From Flammeovirga pacifica (GTDB lineage Bacteria; Bacteroidota; Bacteroidia; Cytophagales; Flammeovirgaceae): a stretch of DNA of 64,000 nucleotides. The stretch's first letter is position 1; each line of letters opens with the position of its first letter. The DNA lies in the NCBI RefSeq assembly GCF_000807855.2, contig NZ_JRYR02000001.1:2903285-2967284 (forward strand), read 5' to 3'. Below the pieces are notes generated by a model that saw only the letters and a list, made by a program, of their open reading frames with translations, was not told the DNA's origin and made no database searches. The translations under genes were made by a program, and so were the position numbers. This document shows positions 43,460 to 52,451 of this stretch, piece after piece.

Positions 43460-44329
43460 TTATAAAGATGATACAGGCATTTTACGGTCTACTTTTTTCA
43501 CTAAGCCTGATAATACTTTACCTGGCCCACATTCGATAAATTCAGCAGCTCCATCAGTAATCATTGCTTGAACCGTTTGCGTCCATTTTACAGGAGCTGT
43601 TAATTGAGCAATCAAATTCTCTTTAATAACCGAAGGATCAGTTTGAGGCTGAGCATTTACATTTTGATAAATTGGACACTTTGGTGTATTCAATGTAGTC
43701 TCTACAATTGCTTTTTGTAATTCTTCTCTTGCTGGTTCCATTAATGGAGAATGGAAAGCACCACCTACTGGCAATGGTAAAGCACGTTTTGCTCCAGCTT
43801 CTTTTGCTGCTTCACACGCCGCTTCAATACCTTCTTTAGAACCTGAAATTACTAATTGACCAGGGCAGTTATAATTTGCTGCAACTACTCCTTCAACACC
43901 TTCACATACTTTTTCTACGTCTTCGTCAGAAAGACCTAAAATAGCAGCCATTGTTGATGGATTCATTTCACATGCCTTTTGCATTGCTGCAGCTCTTTTA
44001 GCCACTAAGTTAAGAGCGTCTTCAAAATTTAATGCTCCACAAGCAACTAATGCAGAAAACTCTCCTAATGAGTGACCTGCAACCATATCAGGTGTAAATT
44101 CTTCAGCACACAACGCTGTAACTACTGAATGTAAGAATACAGCCGGTTGCGTTACGTTTGTTTGCTTAAGTTCATCAGCAGTACCTTCGAACATTACATC
44201 TGTGATACGGAAACCTAATATTTCATTTGCTCTCTCAAAAAGCTCTTTTGCCTTAGGATTAGCATCATAAAGATCTTTACCCATACCAGTAAACTGAGCT
44301 CCCTGCCCAGGGAAAACATATGCTTTCAT
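43460..44329 (-). CDS. fabD: Malonyl-CoA:ACP transacylase FabD
   Basis: The 289-residue enzyme moves malonyl from CoA to acyl carrier protein in fatty-acid synthesis. It begins with YVFPGQGAQFTGMGKDLY. It has the nucleophile motif GHSLGE at 85-90 (Ser87) and the catalytic His193 in GGAFHSPLM; QPAVFLHS also fits the family. A -7 element (TATCTTTG on the minus strand, 44377-44384) lies about 48 bp upstream. It is a single gene here; other fab genes are not in the window. Confidence 0.96.
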   Translation of the reverse strand: MKAYVFPGQGAQFTGMGKDLYDANPKAKELFERANEILGFRITDVMFEGTADELKQTNVTQPAVFLHSVVTALCAEEFTPDMVAGHSLGEFSALVACGALNFEDALNLVAKRAAAMQKACEMNPSTMAAILGLSDEDVEKVCEGVEGVVAANYNCPGQLVISGSKEGIEAACEAAKEAGAKRALPLPVGGAFHSPLMEPAREELQKAIVETTLNTPKCPIYQNVNAQPQTDPSVIKENLIAQLTAPVKWTQTVQAMITDGAAEFIECGPGKVLSGLVKKVDRKMPVSSL

Positions 44330-44376
44330 AATTTATATTGATAACGTTGTTGTTGTTTTTCTATTTAAATCGTCGG

Positions 44377-44384
44377 CAAAGATA
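44377..44384 (-). promoter_or_regulatory. -7 promoter element for fabD
   Basis: On the minus strand TATCTTTG fits TAnnTTTG, 48 bp before the fabD start codon. Confidence 0.5.
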
Positions 44385-44583
44385 AGTAATAAAGTAAGGA
44401 GTAAGAAGTATGCAGTAAAGAGATTTAATTTTGATTTTGTAATATTAATTAGAATCACTCTCTTTCATTATTCTTATCATTAAAATGATATATTTTGAGT
44501 CATTTTCTTAATGATTCTAAGGCATTAACGATCCTTATCTTAGGATTACCTATCAACTTATATATACTTATCAAGTACTTCAT

Positions 44584-44591
44584 TACCTTTG
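44584..44591 (+). promoter_or_regulatory. -7 promoter element for engB
   Basis: TACCTTTG fits TAnnTTTG, 24 bp before the start codon at 44616. Confidence 0.5.
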
Positions 44592-44615
44592 TGTTTCAAT
44601 TATTAAGGAATTATC

Positions 44616-45221
44616 ATGAAAATTAAAGAAGCCGTTTTTATCATTAGTAACACTGATGTGGAGAAGTGTCCTGCACCGGATAGACCTGAATATGCATTTA
44701 TTGGTCGCTCAAATGTGGGTAAATCATCTTTGATTAATGCTTTGACCAAACAGAACAAGCTAGCAAAAACCTCTTCTACACCAGGTAAAACTCAACTTAT
44801 CAATCACTTTTTGATTAATGATGAGTGGTACCTTTGCGATTTACCTGGCTACGGTTATGCACAAGTGAGTAAAACTGAGCGTGAAAAGTTCATGAAAATG
44901 GTAAAAAAATACATTGCCTCTCGCGAAAACTTAATGAACACGTTCCTTTTAGTGGATATCCGTCATGAGCCTTTAAAAAATGATTTGGACTTTATGCAAT
45001 GGATGGGAGAAAGAGGTCTTCCTTTCTGTATTGTCTTTACTAAATCTGATAAATTAGGTCAAGGTAAAGCCTCTAAACACATTGCACAATATAAAAGAAA
45101 GTTAAAAGAAACTTGGGAGGAGTTTCCTCCGATGATTATTACCTCTTCAGAAACTAGAGAAGGGTGTAAAGATATCTTGAATTATATCGATCAAGTCAAT
45201 GAATACTTTGAAAAGCAATAG
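44616..45221 (+). CDS. engB: Ribosome biogenesis GTPase EngB (YihA/YsxC)
   Basis: The 201-residue GTPase has G1 GRSNVGKSSL (about 30-39), G2 with SSTPGKT, G3 DLPGYG, G4 TKSDK and G5 SSET. It helps to assemble the 50S subunit. Length and motif order are standard. It has its own promoter and lies upstream of the tRNA-Asn cluster. Confidence 0.95.
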   Translation: MKIKEAVFIISNTDVEKCPAPDRPEYAFIGRSNVGKSSLINALTKQNKLAKTSSTPGKTQLINHFLINDEWYLCDLPGYGYAQVSKTEREKFMKMVKKYIASRENLMNTFLLVDIRHEPLKNDLDFMQWMGERGLPFCIVFTKSDKLGQGKASKHIAQYKRKLKETWEEFPPMIITSSETREGCKDILNYIDQVNEYFEKQ

Positions 45222-45313
45222 ATTTTAAAACTTTTTCAATCTGATTTTCAAGGAAATTAAATTTAGTTTGCAATTTATTTTGAAAATGATTTTGCAAATT
45301 CAATTTCACACAT

Positions 45314-45321
45314 TACTTTTG
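45314..45321 (+). promoter_or_regulatory. Promoter of the tRNA-Asn cluster
   Basis: TACTTTTG fits TAnnTTTG, and TTTG at 45291-45294 lies 19 nt upstream as -33 element. It is one of the best promoter matches in the window. Confidence 0.6.
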
Positions 45322-45369
45322 CATCGCTTTAAAGGAAAACGTTCCCGAAAAGCAGAATTTGAAAAACCT

Positions 45370-45443
45370 TCCTCTTTAGCTCAGTTGGTTAGAGCATCTG
45401 ACTGTTAATCAGAGGGTCCTTGGTTCGAGTCCAAGAAGAGGAG
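45370..45443 (+). tRNA. tRNA-Asn (GTT), copy 1
   Basis: 74-nt cloverleaf: acceptor TCCTCTT/AAGAGGA, D-arm GCTC/GAGC, anticodon loop CTGTTAA with GTT, T-arm CTTGG/CCAAG and discriminator G. Confidence 0.95.
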
Positions 45444-45466
45444 CAAAATATTATTTTCAAATTCAT

Positions 45467-45540
45467 TCTCCTTTAGCTCAGTTGGTTAGAGCATCTGACT
45501 GTTAATCAGAGGGTCCTTGGTTCGAGTCCAAGAAGGAGAG
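45467..45540 (+). tRNA. tRNA-Asn (GTT), copy 2 with altered but paired acceptor stem
   Basis: Body identical to copies 1 and 3, but the acceptor reads TCTCCTT/AAGGAGA. Both strands changed together, so pairing is complete. Confidence 0.95.
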
Positions 45541-45571
45541 CAACAAATTTTCATTATTTGGAAGAATATCT

Positions 45572-45645
45572 TCCTCTTTAGCTCAGTTGGTTAGAGCATC
45601 TGACTGTTAATCAGAGGGTCCTTGGTTCGAGTCCAAGAAGAGGAG
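45572..45645 (+). tRNA. tRNA-Asn (GTT), copy 3
   Basis: Same sequence as copy 1. Confidence 0.95.
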
Positions 45646-45651
45646 CAATAA

Positions 45652-45679
45652 GCCTCAGCAGAAATGTTGAGGTTTTTTT
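45652..45679 (+). terminator. Terminator of the tRNA-Asn cluster
   Basis: CCTCAGCA and TGTTGAGG pair around GAAA, followed by seven T. Confidence 0.85.
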
Positions 45680-45815
45680 GTGTTTATACTTTTTTGGTAG
45701 TGAATACTTCTTTATATACAACGATTGAAATCGTAGGTTGGTTAATATATACCTTGCCCGAATGAATTCGAACAAGATTTTTGATGAAAATATTTTAGAA
45801 CATTACTTTTTTCAA

Positions 45816-45842
45816 CTCCTATCTCCTATCTCCTATCTCCTA
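45816..45842 (+). repeat. Heptanucleotide tandem repeat CTCCTAT
   Basis: Just under four head-to-tail copies of CTCCTAT lie in the AT-rich gap between the tRNA-Asn terminator and rnpB. No gene is seen in this 299-bp gap. Confidence 0.85.
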
Positions 45843-45931
45843 ATTTCTAACTCATAGTTTCTAGTTTCCTTTATTATTTTCAATAATTCCTAATTTCTTC
45901 ATCGAATGGTTTTATCCTAGTACTTAATTCT

Positions 45932-45939
45932 TACTTTTG
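45932..45939 (+). promoter_or_regulatory. -7 promoter element of rnpB
   Basis: TACTTTTG fits TAnnTTTG and ends 5 nt before the first base of the RNase P RNA, the right distance for transcription start. Confidence 0.6.
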
Positions 45940-45944
45940 TGAAT

Positions 45945-46331
45945 GCGTACGCCGCTCTGTCGCTTCAGCTAGACTGAAGAGGAAAGTCCGAGCATCAGAG
46001 AGCATCACACTTCCTAACGGGAAGGCACTTGGTAACAGGTGACAGAAAGTGCAACAGAAAGTAAACCGCCTTCGGGTAAGGGTGAAAGGGTGAGGTAAGA
46101 GCTCACCGCGTTTGTGGTGACACAAATGGCATGGTAAACCTTGTGAGATGAAAGACCAAATAGGCCTTACTTTCCTTCGGGAGTGAAGTTGCTCGCTTCA
46201 CAGAGTAATCAGGTAAGGTGGGTAGGTCGATGGAACCTGTGAGCAATTGCAGGTCTAGATAAATGACAGGGGGTGGATCACTTTATTTTATAAGGCACGA
46301 ACATCACAGAACTCGGCTTATAGGCGTACGC
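45945..46331 (+). ncRNA. rnpB: RNase P RNA (class A)
   Basis: Catalytic RNA of RNase P, which trims the 5' leader of tRNA precursors. The ends form helix P1: GCGTACGCC at 45945-45953 pairs with GGCGTACGC at 46323-46331. The universal core GAGGAAAGTCCGAGC lies at about 45979-45993, and the late core block with ACAGAACTCGGCTTATAGG is at about 46306-46324. The length of about 387 nt is normal for class A. T run 46332-46338 ends the transcript. Confidence 0.96.
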
Positions 46332-46374
46332 TTTTTTTAAACCTTTTGATTGATCATCAAAAACTATCATCGTT

Positions 46375-47238
46375 TTGAAAAACCTCATTATCCTTATCAC
46401 TTTCCTTTTGAGCTGTACTCACCTTTTTGCTCAAAAGTTGAATTTTAATTCAGTTGAAGATTTTTATCACTTTATGGATTATAATGCACAACCTAAACAA
46501 CTAGTGAGTGCACATCGAGGTGGTCCCTATCCTACCTATCCTGAAAATTGTATCCCTACATTTAAGCATTTAGTCAAAAACATTTATGCTCCGGTGATCG
46601 AACTGGATGTTGAAATGAGTAAAGATTCTGTCATGTTTTTAATGCATGATAATCAACTTGGACGTACTACTACTGGTGAAGGGTCTGTAAGAGATTATAC
46701 TTGGAAGGAGTTACAGAAAATCCAATTAAAAGATGATGATGGGAATTTAACCAAATACAAATTCGATCGTTTTGATAAAGTATTGAAATGGACTTCTAAA
46801 GGATATGCAGTACTTACTGTTGATGTAAAAAGAGGAGTTCCATTTGAGATGATTGTAAATGCTATTCGCAAAGCGAAAGTAGAAAAATACGCCGCAGTTA
46901 TTACCTACAATTGGGAGGATGCAAAGCTAGTTCACCAATTAGCTCCTGAATTAATGATCAGTGTTACGATTATGAATGATCAACATTGGGAAGAAGCCAA
47001 AGCCTCAGGAATACCATTTGATAGAATGATTGCCTTTACTGGAGTGAAACTTTGTGATGCTTCATTATTAGAAAAATTACATGCTAAAGGCATTTTCTGT
47101 ATTAGTGCTACGTTCCACACTTCTGATAAAGTTAAAGACGAAAAACAACGTGCAAAAGAATATCAAGATGCTTGGGAGTTAGGAGTAGATATTATTGCTA
47201 CTGATCTTCCTATTGAAGCCCATCGAGCAAAAAAATAG
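46375..47238 (+). CDS. Exported glycerophosphodiester phosphodiesterase-like protein
   Basis: The 287-residue protein has a signal peptide (about 1-20, ending LFAQ). The GDPD TIM-barrel shows SAHRGGPYPTYPENCIPTF (catalytic His and Arg, then the Glu-Asn pair), VIELDVEMSKDSVMFLMHDNQLGRTTTGEG (Glu, Asp and the second His) and the C-terminal GVDIIATDLP. It should hydrolyse glycerophosphodiesters in the periplasm. The start is the TTG at 46375: no in-frame ATG precedes it, and a later start would remove the signal peptide. It directly follows rnpB. Confidence 0.88.
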   Translation: MKNLIILITFLLSCTHLFAQKLNFNSVEDFYHFMDYNAQPKQLVSAHRGGPYPTYPENCIPTFKHLVKNIYAPVIELDVEMSKDSVMFLMHDNQLGRTTTGEGSVRDYTWKELQKIQLKDDDGNLTKYKFDRFDKVLKWTSKGYAVLTVDVKRGVPFEMIVNAIRKAKVEKYAAVITYNWEDAKLVHQLAPELMISVTIMNDQHWEEAKASGIPFDRMIAFTGVKLCDASLLEKLHAKGIFCISATFHTSDKVKDEKQRAKEYQDAWELGVDIIATDLPIEAHRAKK

Positions 47239-47272
47239 TCTATACTAAAACTCGAAATATCATAAATAAATT

Positions 47273-47307
47273 AAGATCGATGAAAACCATTTCTTCGATC
47301 TTTTTTT
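47273..47307 (+). terminator. Terminator after the GDPD-like gene
   Basis: AAGATCGA and TCGATCTT form the stem, followed by seven T. Confidence 0.8.
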
Positions 47308-47310
47308 ATA

Positions 47311-47346
47311 AAAAAACATCTCCACAGGAAACCTATGAAGATGTTC
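47311..47346 (-). terminator. Terminator after the 683-residue T9SS protein gene
   Basis: On the minus strand AACATCT and AGATGTT pair around a 17-nt loop and are followed by a T run. Confidence 0.7.
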
Positions 47347-47388
47347 GATAATTAATTCACTCGTTATATACTTCTCTTACCTAAAGTC

Positions 47389-49440
47389 TTATTGAAGCAC
47401 AAATTTGCTTCGTGATATTTTTGAACCAGAACTCACATTTAAATGATACATACCTGATGGTAAATTTCCTGGTAGATTAAATTCTTGTAATAAGGTTGTA
47501 GAATTGGTATGTTCAATGGTTTTATCAACAACCAAATTACCATGATGATCATACACCTGAATTGTGATATCCATTCCTTCTATCATACCTTCTAAGGCTA
47601 GTTTTGTTGATTGATTCCTGAACAATATGTTAGGATGCAATTCAGCATAAAAATCATTTCCAAAGGTGGTTTTATCAATATGTATTGGACCGAAGATCTC
47701 TGAACCTCCATCAAAATCATATTGAACTAATCTATAGTAAGCATTGAGCAATGGATTATCATCTTCAAAAGTATAATCAATTTTATAACTTGAGTTACCT
47801 CCTTTTGCTTCAATTTCTCCGATAGAATTCCAATTATTTTGATCGGTTGATCTTTCGATTTCAAAATGTGAATTATTAATTTCTGTAGCTGTAGACCATG
47901 ATAATTCTACAACTTCATTTTTAATTTCAGCATCAAATTTTGTTAGGGTTACTGGGAGATCGTGGTCATCACCACCCCCAAATGTGAACGGGCTGAAAGA
48001 GGTTGCTGATGCCGCTATATAACCAGTACCTCCTTTGAACTCAACTTCTATATCTGAATGGTCTACTGCATCAAAATAAGCTTCAGATCCCCATTCACTT
48101 AAAGAATAATGCATAAGATGTAAGGTACCAGGTTTGGTTTCATCAATTCCTGAATTTGCATTATAAGATAATACGGTTTTAAAGGTATTGGTAGACAAGT
48201 CTGTACTTACAACACTAATATCCCAATACTCTACATTACTTACTGTAACATCACCACTTAATGCAGAGTCTACATCTTCTCTACTAGAGTGAGCAGAATT
48301 ATTGTATATAATAGTTAATGTATGAGGATTAGCAGCTGTTCTATTTTTCACTCCAGCTTCTCTTAGACTAGTACCATCTCCTACTGGTAACAATGTGAAA
48401 TTTCCTGTTGTAGCAAAGGTCATCGACATCTGCCCATTAATATGAGATTCATCAGAACCCCCTGAACTAATGCCACTTAAATTTGTGCTATAATTTGCTC
48501 CATTTATACTACCACCAGAATTAATCACAAATCGATTACTATTTCCACTAATAATACCGTCAGTTAAAGTTAATTCACCACCCATATAAAAATCACCACC
48601 TAAAGTGATAGTATTACTAGTATTTACAGTAATATCATTGAAAGGATTTGTATTTGAGTTAACTGTTTTAAACGTTCCTGATGCATTTGTTGAAAAAACA
48701 ATTGATCCATTATTACTTGCTGTTGTTAAATATCCAGCTGAAAAAACTAAATCAGAAGGTAAAGTTTGATCAATGGTTAGTGTATGGTCTTTATTTAATT
48801 GAATTGTAGCTTCTTCAGACAAAAAAGCGGTTGGAAAATCACTAAGATTAGAAGAAACTACTTGATCATTAGAATAAACTATTCCTTTATCACTAATAAT
48901 TGAAACTAATGGATTCACAAACTCATCAAATCGTCCATTTCCAGATATTTTATTCTCTGCACTATTGTTATATGAAAAAGAGGATGTTGTCCCAATGTAA
49001 AAGTATCCACTTACATTGTAATTCATCGTACTATTTGAAAAAGTAACAGATGATCCATCTAATGCAAAATAGTTGACCACATTAAAATTACCATCGATAC
49101 CATTCTCTGCGAAATTAATCGTTCCTTCAACAATTAAATTATTTATATTGATATCATTTAAGGAAACTATGAACTCTGTTAGAGTCCCTTTAATAGTTAA
49201 ATCTCCAATGTCTAATTCAGTTGACGGACAACTCACTGAATGACCTGATAAAATTGTAAAATTATTGGATAAAGTAAATATACCTGTCGTATCAACTAAA
49301 GTTCCAGAACCATCACTTGATAAAGTCCAAATTTCATCATGAAAATTCCCTCCACCTTTACTATTCGCAGAGTAATATTCAGTAGCCCAACTCACCACAG
49401 GTAACAAAAAGGTAAATAATAATAGGTATAAGCGTTTCAT
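47389..49440 (-). CDS. Large secreted T9SS cargo protein (683 residues)
   Basis: A signal peptide (about 1-19, ending VVSWA) is followed by a long Ser/Thr/Asn-rich beta-repeat region (about 20-490) with short repeats of the kind GTINFAENGIDGNFNVVNYF, which suggests a beta-helix. The last 190 residues are the module shared with three neighbours: LPVTLTKFDAEI, ELSWSTATEINNSHFEIERS, then a type A sorting domain with LPSGMYHLNVSSGSKISRSKFVLQ. The protein is expected to cross the outer membrane by type IX secretion and be attached or released. No enzymatic motif is visible; an adhesin or matrix role is plausible. Confidence 0.8.
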   Translation of the reverse strand: MKRLYLLLFTFLLPVVSWATEYYSANSKGGGNFHDEIWTLSSDGSGTLVDTTGIFTLSNNFTILSGHSVSCPSTELDIGDLTIKGTLTEFIVSLNDININNLIVEGTINFAENGIDGNFNVVNYFALDGSSVTFSNSTMNYNVSGYFYIGTTSSFSYNNSAENKISGNGRFDEFVNPLVSIISDKGIVYSNDQVVSSNLSDFPTAFLSEEATIQLNKDHTLTIDQTLPSDLVFSAGYLTTASNNGSIVFSTNASGTFKTVNSNTNPFNDITVNTSNTITLGGDFYMGGELTLTDGIISGNSNRFVINSGGSINGANYSTNLSGISSGGSDESHINGQMSMTFATTGNFTLLPVGDGTSLREAGVKNRTAANPHTLTIIYNNSAHSSREDVDSALSGDVTVSNVEYWDISVVSTDLSTNTFKTVLSYNANSGIDETKPGTLHLMHYSLSEWGSEAYFDAVDHSDIEVEFKGGTGYIAASATSFSPFTFGGGDDHDLPVTLTKFDAEIKNEVVELSWSTATEINNSHFEIERSTDQNNWNSIGEIEAKGGNSSYKIDYTFEDDNPLLNAYYRLVQYDFDGGSEIFGPIHIDKTTFGNDFYAELHPNILFRNQSTKLALEGMIEGMDITIQVYDHHGNLVVDKTIEHTNSTTLLQEFNLPGNLPSGMYHLNVSSGSKISRSKFVLQ

Positions 49441-49961
49441 GATAATAAGTATAAGAGTGTATAAAAAAAACTTTAAGTATTCACTTTATTTAGGTTTCCC
49501 TTCCATAACGCTAGAAAAATAAATTCGTTTCTTCGTTAAAAATTTGTCATGTGAAGGAATCGTATTTCTTAAAGGATTTTGTTTTTTTTATTGATTTATT
49601 GATGAAGAATACACTATGACTTATTGAATAAAAATTTGACTTTGGGAGTAGATTAAAGGAGATATTGGTATTAAATATTCACTATTATCAAATAGTCTTA
49701 CATCAATGTAAAATCCTTATACTATTGATTCTTTTAAGGTATTTAGAGTAAACATATAAACACTAAAATTGTACTATATGAATAAATAATTTGGTTCTTA
49801 AGGTAGATATTCAATTCTATCCCTTTCAATTACAGTTACTTCTATTTAATGTTTAAATTGATGTTAATTAAATTTATTAAGCACAAACATTTTCATTTTT
49901 ACCCTTTACCGACAGAAAGTGTGCTTCGACAATATCATTGATACTAAACCCTTAAATTTTG
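49441..49961. other. 521-bp gap between two divergent genes
   Basis: The gap is AT-rich. No coding frame, RNA gene, TAnnTTTG element in a useful position or clear hairpin was seen. It must carry both promoters. Confidence 0.5.
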
Positions 49962-52265
49962 ATGAAAAAGCTATTCTCTCGAATTACTATTATAGTATTC
50001 GCTTCCCTATTTATTGTTTCATGCCACAAACACGAAGAAGAATTAATACAGGATCAAGATGCTTCTAGCCTTAGAATGCCATTTAATCAGAATGTCTACT
50101 TACTAAACTCTACTTCCGAAGGCTCAAAAATCTATGAAGTAGAATATGATTTCCAAGGATTGGAAGAAGAGGCATTTCTTTCTGAACTGAAACTTACTAA
50201 AAATGGAAAATCATTTGTTATCCCTCGAGGTGGACACATGTGTATTAGTCCTAACAACGATTATATTACCGTTGTAGTGAGTCGAAAGAAAAAAATCTAC
50301 CTAGTTAGTCTTGCTTCAAAAGAAGTAAGAGAAATACATTTATTTGGCTATAATCCTACGATCACTGTAGCTCAAATGAAAAAGAACATCAATACATACC
50401 GTTTCAAAGGTAAAATTACCCAGGTAGATGTCGATCAGGATGGCTATTTATTTTTAGCCGGAAAAAGTGGTTTTTATAAAGTGGTTGCCGATTGGGGAGA
50501 TGCTAAATCGGGTGGTGCTGATATTTGGAACGATGTTGATGCCTCTCTAGATGGGTCAATATATCAAGGACAAGTATGGGCACATGCTGTACAATTTCAG
50601 TTTAGTGGTAACATAGCAGTGGAGGGTGAAGAAGATGAAGCTTTCTTTGAAAAAGATGAATACTTCGAAGAAAATGAGGTGAAACAATTAAATACAGTAA
50701 AATTCCAAGGCGGGGATATTTTATTTACACAAAACTCTCAAGAAACAGACGGTTTTGAGGAACAAAGACTTATCTCATTTAGTCAATGGAAAGGAGGGAC
50801 AGCAATTTACTTGAACAAAATGGATTGGGATTGGTCTGACCTGAAAGTCTCTTTTAATGCTGGATCTTTATTCGGAGGCCTAAATGCTAAAAAAGAAAAT
50901 AAAGTTGGTGGTAGAGTAACAGGCGCTGCTTTAACGGGAGATAATATGGTCTTTACTTCTCATCATTTTTCTGATAAGCTTCAATTAAGAACTTTAAATG
51001 GTGCTATTATCAAAGATAATATCAAAATGACGTTGCTTGATGATAATGGAATACAAACAGATCAAACACTTTATCACAATTGGGGAGATATGGCTTCGAC
51101 TCAGTTTTTTGATAAAAATAGTTATGTATCAGAAAATCAAAATTCAAGAGAAATTAGTGGAGAATATTATGATCAATGGTTTAGAGGTCATCTTGAGGGA
51201 TATCAATATGCTGAAGTGAAATTATATCGTCCTGAATATTTCAATTACGAAGTAAGAGACTTAAGCCATGACAACTATAATATCTCTAAAGAATCGAGAA
51301 AAAATTCAGCTAATGCTGATTTGGCTGATTTCAGAAAAAATGCTAGCAAATTTGTTTCTCTTGGAGGAGAAAATGGCTATATGCTAATGCAATTACCCAC
51401 CCCTATAAGTATTAACGAGAATACCACTTTACAGGTAGTTGAGACATCTTGGGGTAAGAAAGCTTATTACGAACAAGCGGAAGAAGCCTGGAAAGCATAC
51501 AGCGAAAAAGCGAGTATCTATGTACATAAATCATACAACGGCAGGTACTATAAAGCCGGCTTAGAAGATGACGGAGAGTGGGTAAAGGTAGGTGATGCTT
51601 ATATTGCTAACAATGAATTCCATTTAAGCTATATTGAAGGTTTAGATGGAGTGTCAGCAATTTCTTGGATAAAAATTGTTGATACAGGTTCCAAAACTGG
51701 AGATGGGTTTGATGTGAATTTTGTTGCTAGTTATGAAAAACCAATGACCTCTGCTTCTGATAAAGATAAAGAGATGTTGATGAAATTCTACGAAGCAACT
51801 AATGGCGATAATTGGTTAATTAAAAACAATAATGTCAATACTTCTATCCCTTCAGATCAACAATGGAACATGGAAAATGACCTTGATAATTGGTTTGGTA
51901 TAACTACTGATGATAATGGTAGAGTGATTGCTATTGAGTTAGATAACAACAACTTATCTGGAACAATCCCAGAGGAAATTGGTGAACTTAGTGAGTTAAG
52001 GCATATCAATGTTATGGTAAACTATCTTACCGGAGAATTACCTTTATCATTGACGAAGCTGACAAAACTTGAATCATTATTAATAAGCGAAAATCAATTT
52101 GAAGGAAGTAACTTTAGTGATATTATTAATCAAATACCATCGATTCAAAACTTATATATTTTCTTTAATGATTTTACATGGAGTATAGATACTATATCTC
52201 CTTTATTCAATCACCCCAATTGGAACGAAGAATATTTCTGTCCTTTTATAAAAACTTTACTTTAG
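49962..52265 (+). CDS. Large lipoprotein with C-terminal leucine-rich repeats
   Basis: From the ATG at 49962 (a TTG precedes it) the 767-residue protein has lipobox FIVSC with Cys21. Residues 30-580 are not recognised; they include a beta-propeller-like part (YLVSLASKEVREIHLFG, QVDVDQDGYLFLAGKSGFYKV) and acidic stretches. After about 600 it has the segment MKFYEATNGDNWLIKNNNV that often precedes bacterial LRRs, then about four LRR units such as VIAIELDNNNLSGTIPEEIG. It is probably surface exposed. It stands between the secreted T9SS proteins and is closed by a shared terminator. Function unknown. Confidence 0.75.
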   Translation: MKKLFSRITIIVFASLFIVSCHKHEEELIQDQDASSLRMPFNQNVYLLNSTSEGSKIYEVEYDFQGLEEEAFLSELKLTKNGKSFVIPRGGHMCISPNNDYITVVVSRKKKIYLVSLASKEVREIHLFGYNPTITVAQMKKNINTYRFKGKITQVDVDQDGYLFLAGKSGFYKVVADWGDAKSGGADIWNDVDASLDGSIYQGQVWAHAVQFQFSGNIAVEGEEDEAFFEKDEYFEENEVKQLNTVKFQGGDILFTQNSQETDGFEEQRLISFSQWKGGTAIYLNKMDWDWSDLKVSFNAGSLFGGLNAKKENKVGGRVTGAALTGDNMVFTSHHFSDKLQLRTLNGAIIKDNIKMTLLDDNGIQTDQTLYHNWGDMASTQFFDKNSYVSENQNSREISGEYYDQWFRGHLEGYQYAEVKLYRPEYFNYEVRDLSHDNYNISKESRKNSANADLADFRKNASKFVSLGGENGYMLMQLPTPISINENTTLQVVETSWGKKAYYEQAEEAWKAYSEKASIYVHKSYNGRYYKAGLEDDGEWVKVGDAYIANNEFHLSYIEGLDGVSAISWIKIVDTGSKTGDGFDVNFVASYEKPMTSASDKDKEMLMKFYEATNGDNWLIKNNNVNTSIPSDQQWNMENDLDNWFGITTDDNGRVIAIELDNNNLSGTIPEEIGELSELRHINVMVNYLTGELPLSLTKLTKLESLLISENQFEGSNFSDIINQIPSIQNLYIFFNDFTWSIDTISPLFNHPNWNEEYFCPFIKTLL

Positions 52266-52313
52266 ATCTATAACAATATATATAATCAATGATTTGACGT
52301 AAATTAGATCACA

Positions 52314-52361
52314 AAAAAGTCCCTCTATTTCTGATATAATCATTAAATAGAGGGACTTTTA
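52314..52361. terminator. Bidirectional terminator between convergent genes
   Basis: AAAAAGTCCCTCTATTT and AAATAGAGGGACTTTT form a 16-bp stem. It serves the lipoprotein gene and the T9SS gene from the other side. Confidence 0.88.
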
Positions 52362-52451
52362 TTTCTTCATAAATTACTAAGAAAATCCATATGGGCTTTA
52401 TCAAATCTAGTGTTAGTACTCTTCTCTAACAATAGATCTAGAATACCTACC

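Noticed and set aside
45931-46125. 64-codon frame on the minus strand
   Set aside because: It lies inside the RNase P RNA gene and has no family features.
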